64,000 nt of DNA, taken from the NCBI RefSeq assembly GCF_034930985.1, contig NZ_JAYGIM010000013.1, positions 179,070-243,069 of the forward strand, read 5' to 3'. A program made the translations under genes and the position numbers. This stretch comes from Arcicella lustrica (GTDB lineage: Bacteria; Bacteroidota; Bacteroidia; Cytophagales; Spirosomataceae). Within the stretch, counting starts at the first letter, position 1. Each line of letters begins with the position of its first letter. Below, in pieces: positions 27,756-35,049 of this stretch. Below the pieces are notes generated by a model. That model had not been told where the DNA came from. It saw only the letters and a list, made by a program, of their open reading frames with translations, and made no database searches.

Positions 27756-28694
27756 ATGAAAAAAAGTATCTTTTGTTTAGTACTCCTTTTTACAATAGTT
27801 TATTCTAAAACACAGGCTCAAGATAAAGTTTTGTTGTTTTCTTACTTCGTTGATAACGGACAAGACGGTTTACATTTCGCTTCAAGTACAGATGGTTTAA
27901 CTTGGAATATAGTAAAAAATGGAAAATCGTTCTTAAAACCCGCTGTTGGTAAAGATAAATTAATGCGTGACCCATGTATTATTCAAGGAGCTGATGGCGA
28001 ATTTAAAATGGTTTGGACAAGTGGTTGGAATGATAGAATTATTGGTTATGCGTCGTCTAAAGACCTAATCAATTGGTCGGAACAGCAAGCCATTCCTGTA
28101 ATGGAACATGAACCCACTGCCAAAAACTCTTGGGCTCCAGAAGTATTCTATGATAAAAAGACAAAAAACTACCTGATTTTTTGGGCTACAACCATTCCTG
28201 GAAGACACTCAGCAATTGGCGAAACAGAGCGTGAAAAAGGCTTGAATCACCGAATTTATTATGTGAAAACTCGTGATTTTAAGACTTTCAGTGAAACTAA
28301 AATGTTCTTCAATCCTACTTTCAGTGCGATTGATGCTACGATTTTAAAAGATGGAAAATGGTTTTATATGTTTGTGAAAAATGAAAACCCAAAACCAGCA
28401 GAAAAAAATATTAGAATTACTCGTTCTAAAAAAGCAGAAGGGCCATATCCAACTGAAGTATCTGCTCCAATCACTGGAAAATATTGGGCTGAAGGACCAA
28501 CAAGTGTAAAAATTGGAGAATATACTTATGTGTATTTCGATAAATATACAGAGCATAAGTATGGTGCTATTCGTTCTAAAGACTACAAAACTTGGGAAGA
28601 TGTTTCAGATAAAGCTGTTTTTCCGAAAGGACTTCGTCACGGAACTGTATTTGAAGTATCAAAAGATGTTTATGATAAATTGATAGCGGAATAA
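27756..28694 (+). CDS. secreted glycosidase-like protein, five-bladed propeller (GH43/GH117-like)
   Basis: 312 aa with a signal peptide ending at TQAQ (about residue 22). The repeated blade phrases DGLHFASSTDGLTW, MRDPCIIQGADGEFKMVW, GYASSKDLINWSEQQ, SWAPEVFYDKKTKNYLIFW and SAIDATILKDGKWFYMF match the five-bladed beta-propeller glycosidases of the GH43 clan. Catalytic candidates are the Asp in RDP and the Glu in APEV. The last blade contains AEGPTSVKIGEYTYVYFD. The most likely role is extracytoplasmic cleavage of an arabinose- or similar-containing glycan. It is second in an operon with the HAD phosphatase and ends at a terminator. Confidence 0.75.
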   Translation: MKKSIFCLVLLFTIVYSKTQAQDKVLLFSYFVDNGQDGLHFASSTDGLTWNIVKNGKSFLKPAVGKDKLMRDPCIIQGADGEFKMVWTSGWNDRIIGYASSKDLINWSEQQAIPVMEHEPTAKNSWAPEVFYDKKTKNYLIFWATTIPGRHSAIGETEREKGLNHRIYYVKTRDFKTFSETKMFFNPTFSAIDATILKDGKWFYMFVKNENPKPAEKNIRITRSKKAEGPYPTEVSAPITGKYWAEGPTSVKIGEYTYVYFDKYTEHKYGAIRSKDYKTWEDVSDKAVFPKGLRHGTVFEVSKDVYDKLIAE

Positions 28695-28732
28695 AATTGT
28701 ACTAAGGCTTTCTAAGTCGTACAGAAAATTAT

Positions 28733-28768
28733 ATAACGGTAACTCTTTCGGGTTACCGTTTTGCTTTT
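28733..28768 (+). terminator. intrinsic terminator
   Basis: Stem AACGGTAAC / GTTACCGTT followed by TTGCTTTT, after the glycosidase operon. Confidence 0.7.
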
Positions 28769-28827
28769 ACGAAAAGTAAGAGATTAATTTGAATGATTCT
28801 CCCTAAAAAATAAAAACAAAACTTTTA

Positions 28828-28858
28828 TTTGCAATGACGTTGCATTGTATTATTTTTG
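28828..28858 (+). promoter_or_regulatory. promoter of the MerC gene with embedded palindromic operator
   Basis: TTTG at 28828-28831 and TATTTTTG at 28851-28858 are 19 bases apart, an excellent -33/-7 pair. Between them TGCAATGACGTTGCA (28830-28844) is a TGCAA-N5-TTGCA palindrome, a likely Fur-family (Zur-type) repressor site. Only four bases separate the -7 box from ATG 28863, implying a leaderless or nearly leaderless mRNA. Confidence 0.6.
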
Positions 28859-28862
28859 CAAC

Positions 28863-29261
28863 ATGATTACAACAATGGAACATACACATCGTCATACGTT
28901 AAAAATAGAGAAGGTTGGTTTTTACCTTTCTATTCTTTGTGCGATACATTGCATAGCTACTCCAGTATTAATTACGCTTATTCCATTTTTGGGTGGAAGC
29001 TTAATTGCTGACCATTCTTGGGAATTATGGTTTATTGGTGGAAGTATTTTGTTAGCAGGAATCATTTTGTGGATAGACTATAGAAAGCACGTCAATGCGA
29101 TTCCCCTTTTACTCTTGAATGGAAGTTTACTTATTAAACTTATCGAAGTACTTTGGTTAGGAGAAAGTTTTGAATTTATCACTGGTAGCTTAGGTGCTTT
29201 ATTAATTGCTTCAGCATATTATATCAATTGGAAAGCAAAAGTAAAATCTTGCAATTGCTAA
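28863..29261 (+). CDS. MerC-domain integral membrane protein
   Basis: 132 aa from ATG 28863, or 128 aa from ATG 28875; the TTG at 28845 lies inside the promoter and is rejected. A His-rich cytosolic start (MEHTHRHT) precedes four hydrophobic segments: GFYLSILCAIHCIATPVLIT, a second around LWFIGGSILLAGIILW, a third NAIPLLLLNGSLLI, and a fourth GSLGALLIASAYYI. The first segment carries the Cys-x3-Cys pair of MerC (CAIHC). MerC was first known as a mercury transporter, but in Bacteroidota it is often linked to zinc/iron repressors. The palindrome in the promoter supports metal-dependent control. Metal identity is inferred, not shown. Confidence 0.8.
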   Translation: MITTMEHTHRHTLKIEKVGFYLSILCAIHCIATPVLITLIPFLGGSLIADHSWELWFIGGSILLAGIILWIDYRKHVNAIPLLLLNGSLLIKLIEVLWLGESFEFITGSLGALLIASAYYINWKAKVKSCNC

Positions 29262-29284
29262 GATTTATAAAAATACTCATACAT

Positions 29285-29319
29285 AAAAATCCCTTTCAGT
29301 TGCTGGAAGGGATTTTTTG
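29285..29319 (+). terminator. intrinsic terminator
   Basis: Stem AAAATCCCTT / AAGGGATTTT then TTG, after the MerC gene. Confidence 0.8.
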
Positions 29320-29345
29320 TTTGTAAATCATCTCTTTATTAAAAG

Positions 29346-29380
29346 TAAATAGCCTTTAAAACACCTTTAAAGGCTATTTA
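29346..29380. repeat. perfect 15-bp hairpin without U-tract
   Basis: TAAATAGCCTTTAAA - ACACC - TTTAAAGGCTATTTA. It lies between the MerC terminator and the protease operon; no T-run follows, so it may be a second terminator or an element in the protease promoter region. Confidence 0.6.
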
Positions 29381-29491
29381 TGTCTAAACTTATAAGTCTG
29401 GACTCATTCCATTTGCCTACTCTTCTCACTTTCCCCATCTTTAACTTGGCATTTAATCGCCTTCTATTTTTAAAACAAATCATTCCATTTC

Positions 29492-31072
29492 ATGAAAAAG
29501 AGATACTTCTTCATCGTATTCTTAGCATTCTGCTCATCAACAATCAATCACGCCTTTTCGCAAAAAAAAGGTACTGGTGCTAATTTCGACCTTTCTACGA
29601 TTGCCGCTACTCCGCAAAAAGTAGAACTTTCTTTACGCAGTTTTAGAGGAATGCCAACGGCTCATTCGCTGGAAAAATATTGTCCCACACCTGGCGACCA
29701 AGGTAATCATGGTACTTGTGTGGCATTTGCTAATGGTTATGGCATTGCTACTATTTTATATGCCAAAGCTCATAACCTTACCGATAAAGCACTGATTAAT
29801 AAATATGCCTTCTCTCCTACTTTCTTGTATGAACAAATCAAGAAAGCAGATGATGCTGACTGCCAAAATGGAGCAGATCCAATCACTGCTATTCTTACGA
29901 TGATTGAAAAAGGCGAAGCATTGATGAAGAATGTTCCCTACAAATGTGGTTTGCCTATCACGCCAGAAGTATCTAAAGAAGCCATTAAATATCGCATTGC
30001 CGATGCTGCGATTCTCTATGCTGCTGGTATTAAAGAGTATGACAAACCCGAACAAGCCAGAATTGATTTAACCAAAAAAGCACTCTTGGAAGGTTCGCCT
30101 GTTTCTACTGGTTTTAATTTGCCTGAAACCTTTTTCAAGATAAAGTCTGATGTTTGGGAGCCTTCTCCCAACGAAGCTTTGAATGATTGGAAACATAATG
30201 GACACGCCATGGCAATTGTGGGTTACGACGATAACAAAGCTGGCGGAGCATTCAGAGTACTCAATAGCTGGGGAACCGACTGGGCAGACTATGGTTATGT
30301 CTGGATAAAATATCAAGATTATGCAAAATGGTGTGTAATGGCAATTCAGGTTTTTGGAGGAACTGATACGCCAGTACCTGTTGAAGTGCAACCTACACCA
30401 CCAAAACCCCAACCAAATCCTGACCCAAAACCACAGCCTAAGCCCGAACAGACTTTTAGTTTAAGTGGCAATATTGAGTTCAAACTTAATACTGGCGAAA
30501 ATATGGCTGTTGGAAAAACTTCTACCAGAAACTTAACCGTTGAAGAAGAATTTCAAGGTCCAAAAGAAGATTTAGTAGCTTACTCAATGGCAAATGCCTA
30601 CACAAGTGGAACGGCTTTTCGCTTTTATATGAATGTAGATGCCGAAGCTTATGTATATGCTTTTGCCACAGATTTAACTGGACAAGTAAATAGAATTTTA
30701 CCTTTTAATGATAATACTTCAACCCATGTTGGAGCGAATAGTATCATCGCTTTTCCTTCGGATACTAAAGTTATAAAGTTAGATAACCAAAAAGGTACTG
30801 ATTATCTCTTGATTTTATACGCTGCCGAAAAACTAGATGCTAAAGCCATCGCCGAAAAAATGAATGGAATGACGGGTGCTTTAAGTACCAAAATCAAAGC
30901 TGTGTTAGGAAATAAATTGATTGACAAAGCTAAAATTACTTATGATTCAAGCCGTGTTGCTTTTAGTACAAAAGGACATTCAACCAGAAATTTAACAGTT
31001 GCGGATGATGCCCCCGCTACGCCAACTACTGGCAGTGTTGTACCATTAATGGTTGAAATAAAACATAATTAA
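29492..31072 (+). CDS. secreted papain-like (C1) cysteine protease with C-terminal DUF4384-like domain
   Basis: 526 aa with a signal peptide ending near AFSQ (about residue 24). The C1 domain (about 55-290) shows the oxyanion/nucleophile block GDQGNHGTCVAFA with Cys76, His238 in NGHAMAIVGYDD and Asn258 in LNSWGTDW, a complete papain triad. A Pro/Lys-rich linker (PNPDPKPQPKPEQ) follows. The last 200 residues contain a DUF4384-like block with GTAFRFYMNVDAEAYVYAF, GQVNRILPFND and GTDYLLILYAAEKLD. Unusual: the hexapeptide TRNLTV occurs twice, T345-V350 before that domain and T498-V503 near the C-terminus. It occurs once more in the caspase protein 38 bases downstream, with which it forms an operon. 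Confidence 0.85.
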   Translation: MKKRYFFIVFLAFCSSTINHAFSQKKGTGANFDLSTIAATPQKVELSLRSFRGMPTAHSLEKYCPTPGDQGNHGTCVAFANGYGIATILYAKAHNLTDKALINKYAFSPTFLYEQIKKADDADCQNGADPITAILTMIEKGEALMKNVPYKCGLPITPEVSKEAIKYRIADAAILYAAGIKEYDKPEQARIDLTKKALLEGSPVSTGFNLPETFFKIKSDVWEPSPNEALNDWKHNGHAMAIVGYDDNKAGGAFRVLNSWGTDWADYGYVWIKYQDYAKWCVMAIQVFGGTDTPVPVEVQPTPPKPQPNPDPKPQPKPEQTFSLSGNIEFKLNTGENMAVGKTSTRNLTVEEEFQGPKEDLVAYSMANAYTSGTAFRFYMNVDAEAYVYAFATDLTGQVNRILPFNDNTSTHVGANSIIAFPSDTKVIKLDNQKGTDYLLILYAAEKLDAKAIAEKMNGMTGALSTKIKAVLGNKLIDKAKITYDSSRVAFSTKGHSTRNLTVADDAPATPTTGSVVPLMVEIKHN

Positions 31073-31110
31073 AATAGCTGATTTCTATAAATTTTTATAA
31101 TCAAAACATC

Positions 31111-34100
31111 ATGAAAAAGTTCTTAATCTTTTTACTCTTATTCCCATTCATATTTTTCGCTCAAAAACCACAATTAGTCATCAAATCGGGTTTACAAAGT
31201 GAGCTTATTATGGCTTCTATTTCGCCAGATAATAAAATTGGTTTAACGGTTGAGGTCAACGAAACACTCATTCTTTGGGAACTAAGTACAGGCAAACAAC
31301 TACAAAGTTTTTCGAATATTATGGCGGCTGATTTTAGATTAGACAACAAAACGATTGATGTTGTAACGAATCAATATAAATTTCAAACGATAGACTATGC
31401 AGGAAAAGTAATTAGCCAAAGCCCGATTAATAATACAGGAAACGATAAAAACAATCGTTTCAATTGGTCGTATTATCGAAAATCAGCTTTGTTATTAAAT
31501 AATGCCAGTATTTATACTCGTGAAAATGGGTACAGAGGAACGATTAGAATCAATAAATTTGGAATTGAGCAAGACTATTCGGAAGAACGAAATATTATTT
31601 CAATTCCTAAAGGGAACGATGTAACATTGTGTAAAGTACCAAGTGGAGAAATCATCAAAGTTCTCAATTTCAATTTGGCTAAAAGCGATTATGCAAGTGC
31701 TCCAATTCTTGATATTAAATTCACCAGATTTTCTCCAGATGGACGCTACTTGATGGCAGGAAACAACAATTCATTAGAAGTATTGGATATTAATACTGGT
31801 CAAAGTATTTATTCATATACTCATCCCAATGATTACAAAACTAAATTGTTAAACCTTGCTGGTTTTTCTCCTGATAGTAAAAAAATCTTTGTCCATACTA
31901 CAAATGAAATAATTTTAATCAACCTTGAAACCAAGAAAGATATTTGGCGAATTAAACAAGGTGGTTTTTATATCAGTGAATACGGTAGCCGAAAAGGAGT
32001 AATCCGTTTTTCTGATGATGGAAAAAAGATATTATTCGGAACATTAAAAAACCTAAGCCTCCTCAATGCTGAAAATGGACAAACCATCACTAAGCTATTT
32101 GGCGTAACCAATGAAGAAGTATTCTATCATCATTTTTCTGAATCTTCAAATCAATTATTAATCGAATTAGATAAAAAAGCCGTCAACTGGGACTTATCTT
32201 CTGGCGCAATGCGTAAAGTAATTCTGACAACTCAACCAGCATTCGACTATCACTTACAACTTAATCAAAAAGGGAATAAACTATATGACTTTTGGACTGA
32301 AATAGATTTGGCAAACAATGCTCATAAAGATTTTCCTTATGAAGGTTCAATTAGTAATGTCAATCGTACTCCATCATTCATGGGTCTGTCATTCGATGAT
32401 AAATATCTTTTCCATATTGGTTATTACTTAGACCCTAATGTTGAAGATAAATACAGCATCAATCAAGATAAATTGGTGGTGGCTGACGTCACAACGAAGA
32501 AAATCATTTGGAGGAAAAAAGCGATTGATAAAGCTGCTTTTGCCCATACTTCAAAACAAATAGCCACGATTAATACGTATGGAGGTTTTACAAGTATTGA
32601 CTTATTAGACGGTGCTACGGGAAACCTAGTCAAGAAAATTACTTTACCCAAAAAATATGTAGGTGGCGGAAGATTGACATTCTCATTAAATGATAAATAC
32701 CTTACTTGCCAGTCGGGTAATGGACAAATAATCGTTGAAGTCAGCACAGGAAAAACAATAGAAATCCCAGAGCTTTTACCCAATGGCAAAAAAACCTTTT
32801 ACTCAGCCACTTTTACGGCGGATGAAAATTATTTGATTGCTAGTAACTATGATGGAGAGTTACATTTTTACAATATTCAACAACAAAGATGGGATTCTTC
32901 CAAAACAATAAAAGCCTATAACGACCCCGTAGCAGGCGTAACAGTTAGTAAAAACAACCGTTATTTATTTACAAATGCCAGAGAAAACAACGTAAAACTT
33001 TGGGATTTACAAACAGGTGAATTATTAGCTACTTTATATCCAAATCCATCCACAAGCGATTGGGCGGTTGTCACGCCAAATGGTCAATTCGATGCTTCAG
33101 CGAATGCTCAAAAAGACCTTTATTTCGTAAAAGGCATTAATACTTTCCCTTTAGAAATACTCTACGAAAAATATTATACTCCCAAATTATTGGCTCGTCT
33201 CTTAGCTGGAGAACGTTTTCCTAGCATAGATGCAGATTTTGATGATTTGCACAAAGCGCCCATTTGTAAGATCTCGTATGAACAAAAAACAAGAAACCTA
33301 ACCGTGGAAGATGATACAAAACCAAGCTATGAAAATACAACGGGACTCGCAGAAATAACAGTAAATGCTACTGCCGAAAATGATAAAATTGATGAAATCA
33401 GGTTATTTCATAACGGAAAAATTGTGAATTTGGCCACTCGTGGCTTGTTCGTAACCGATAATACTACTGGAACAGATACCAAGAAATACACCATCAATTT
33501 ATTGGCAGGACAGAATATTTTCAGAGCCATCGCCCTGAATAGCCAAAGAACAGAAAGTCAGCCCGATGAAATTATTGTCCATTATAAAGCTGGAAACCAA
33601 CCGAATAACAAACCAAATATTGCTAAAGATGGTGGCATTATCGACCCCGTTGATAAAAATGCAACCCTCCACTTGGTGGTAGTTGGTATCAATAAATATC
33701 AGAATGAGAAATTATCACTCAACTACGCCCTAGCAGATGCTACTGCCTTTAAAGATGAAATCGAAAAAGATGCAAAAACGGTTATCTCTAACGTAAAAAC
33801 ATATTTCGTTACCGATACTAAAGCCGATAAAAATGGAATTGTAAATGCTTTGACAGAAGTACAAAAAATGGCTAAAGCACAAGATGTCTTTGTATTTTAT
33901 TATGCTGGACACGGGGTAATTTCTGATAAAAACAAAGAATTTTACTTAGTGCCAACCGATGTTGCAGACCTGAAAAATGTAGATGAAATACTTTTACAAA
34001 AGGGAATTCCTTCGAAGCAATTACAAGCTTATGCCGTTAATATACAGGCACAAAAACAAGTATTTATTTTGGATGCCTGTCAAAGTGCAGGAGCATTTGA

Positions 34101-34419
34101 ACAATTAATGACGTCAGATGCGAAACAACAAAAAAGTTTAGCCGTGGTAGCAAGAAGTACAGGAACACATTGGATGGCAGCATCGGGTTCTAAGCAATTC
34201 GCCAATGAATTTGCTACACTCGGACACGGTGCTTTTACTTATGTGTTGCTTCAAGCACTGAAAGGACAGGCAGCCAATAATAAAATGATTACAGTAAACG
34301 GGCTCAAAAACTTTATTCAAGTACAAGTACCCGAACTCATGAAAAAATACAGCGGAACGCCACAATATCCAGCAAGCTATGGTTTTGGGAATGATTTCCC
34401 TGTGGAAATGATGAAGTAA
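31111..34419 (+). CDS. secreted WD40-like / Ig-like / caspase (C14) protein
   Basis: 1102 aa with a signal peptide (KKFLIFLLLFPFIFFA). Residues about 25-680 are WD40-like blades, e.g. LWELSTGKQLQSF, FSPDGRYLMAGNNNSLEVLD and VKLWDLQTGELLATLYP. The linker carries KTRNLTVEDD (T727-V732). An Ig-like segment (about 745-840) precedes the caspase-fold domain (about 855-1100), with VVGINKYQNEKLSLNYALAD, the catalytic His934 in YYAGHG and Cys990 in ILDACQSAGA. Bacterial caspase-like (metacaspase-type) enzymes usually cut after Arg or Lys. The gene follows the papain-like protease by 38 bases and ends before a 25-bp-stem terminator. The two proteases probably work together; a cascade is a hypothesis. 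Confidence 0.85.
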   Translation: MKKFLIFLLLFPFIFFAQKPQLVIKSGLQSELIMASISPDNKIGLTVEVNETLILWELSTGKQLQSFSNIMAADFRLDNKTIDVVTNQYKFQTIDYAGKVISQSPINNTGNDKNNRFNWSYYRKSALLLNNASIYTRENGYRGTIRINKFGIEQDYSEERNIISIPKGNDVTLCKVPSGEIIKVLNFNLAKSDYASAPILDIKFTRFSPDGRYLMAGNNNSLEVLDINTGQSIYSYTHPNDYKTKLLNLAGFSPDSKKIFVHTTNEIILINLETKKDIWRIKQGGFYISEYGSRKGVIRFSDDGKKILFGTLKNLSLLNAENGQTITKLFGVTNEEVFYHHFSESSNQLLIELDKKAVNWDLSSGAMRKVILTTQPAFDYHLQLNQKGNKLYDFWTEIDLANNAHKDFPYEGSISNVNRTPSFMGLSFDDKYLFHIGYYLDPNVEDKYSINQDKLVVADVTTKKIIWRKKAIDKAAFAHTSKQIATINTYGGFTSIDLLDGATGNLVKKITLPKKYVGGGRLTFSLNDKYLTCQSGNGQIIVEVSTGKTIEIPELLPNGKKTFYSATFTADENYLIASNYDGELHFYNIQQQRWDSSKTIKAYNDPVAGVTVSKNNRYLFTNARENNVKLWDLQTGELLATLYPNPSTSDWAVVTPNGQFDASANAQKDLYFVKGINTFPLEILYEKYYTPKLLARLLAGERFPSIDADFDDLHKAPICKISYEQKTRNLTVEDDTKPSYENTTGLAEITVNATAENDKIDEIRLFHNGKIVNLATRGLFVTDNTTGTDTKKYTINLLAGQNIFRAIALNSQRTESQPDEIIVHYKAGNQPNNKPNIAKDGGIIDPVDKNATLHLVVVGINKYQNEKLSLNYALADATAFKDEIEKDAKTVISNVKTYFVTDTKADKNGIVNALTEVQKMAKAQDVFVFYYAGHGVISDKNKEFYLVPTDVADLKNVDEILLQKGIPSKQLQAYAVNIQAQKQVFILDACQSAGAFEQLMTSDAKQQKSLAVVARSTGTHWMAASGSKQFANEFATLGHGAFTYVLLQALKGQAANNKMITVNGLKNFIQVQVPELMKKYSGTPQYPASYGFGNDFPVEMMK

Positions 34420-34540
34420 AAGCAATATTTGATTAGAGTAAGTATTTAATTAAAGCTATAAGGCTTTGGGGTTAAAACTCTTATTATTCTCAATTATGCA
34501 AATCCTTATAGGTTTTCAAAGAATCAAAAACCTATCTCTG

Positions 34541-34605
34541 AGACCCATCAACCTATCAAAAAGATGGAAAATTCTATCTTTTTGATAGGTTGATGGGTCT
34601 TTTTT
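34541..34605 (+). terminator. very strong intrinsic terminator (25-bp perfect stem)
   Basis: Arms 34541-34565 and 34576-34600, starting AGACCCATCAACC and ending GGTTGATGGGTCT, loop of ten, then TTTTT. It ends the two-protease operon. Confidence 0.9.
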
Positions 34606-34720
34606 GCGGGATTTTGCGGCAAAAAGTATCAAAATCCTATCTTTTTTGCGGGAAATTGCGTGATTTAGATGAAATTGATAGACTCAAAGTATCAAAAAGC
34701 TTTCTTTTAGAGCAATTGTA
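34601..34720. repeat. short degenerate direct repeats
   Basis: TTTTTTGCGGGA at 34600 and again at 34642, and AAAGTATCAAAA at about 34623 and 34687, form a loose direct duplication of about 42-64 bases behind the terminator. No ORF. Confidence 0.5.
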
Positions 34721-34785
34721 CGCTTAAAAACCGAAGAAAACCGCAAATGGTATATTTGCTAATTAGATTTTAGTTCATTTTCAAT

Positions 34786-34905
34786 TTCTTCTTTTGCCGT
34801 TGTTTGTGTCTTCACAAACAATTAAACGGCTTGTTTTTCTCTAATATATTTGCGTTAATTCATAAACTTTTTTGTTCGTGGAGACACGAACTACGGCAGA
34901 AGACA
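34786..34905. repeat. paired hairpin repeat, copy 3
   Basis: TGTTTGTG-TCTT-CACAAACA (34801-34820) and GTTCGTG-GAGA-CACGAAC (34874-34891) followed by TACGGCAGAAGACAC. The second half, reversed and complemented, matches the first (TGCCGTnGTTyGTGTCTyCAC). Rest of the 630-base gap to 35049 shows no gene. Confidence 0.65.
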
Positions 34906-35049
34906 CAAACATCCGCAGAGATTATTTGAGTAACATTCATATAACTACGCCACCTCCTAATCGAAATTTATAGCCAACAGTATAAGGTTTAGCGACAAAA
35001 ACCTTAATTTTAATAAATTTTAAAATACTTCATTTACAATCAATGAGCG

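Noticed and set aside
28845..28862. TTG start for the MerC gene
   Set aside because: It lies inside the -7 box; the ATG at 28863 or 28875 is far better.
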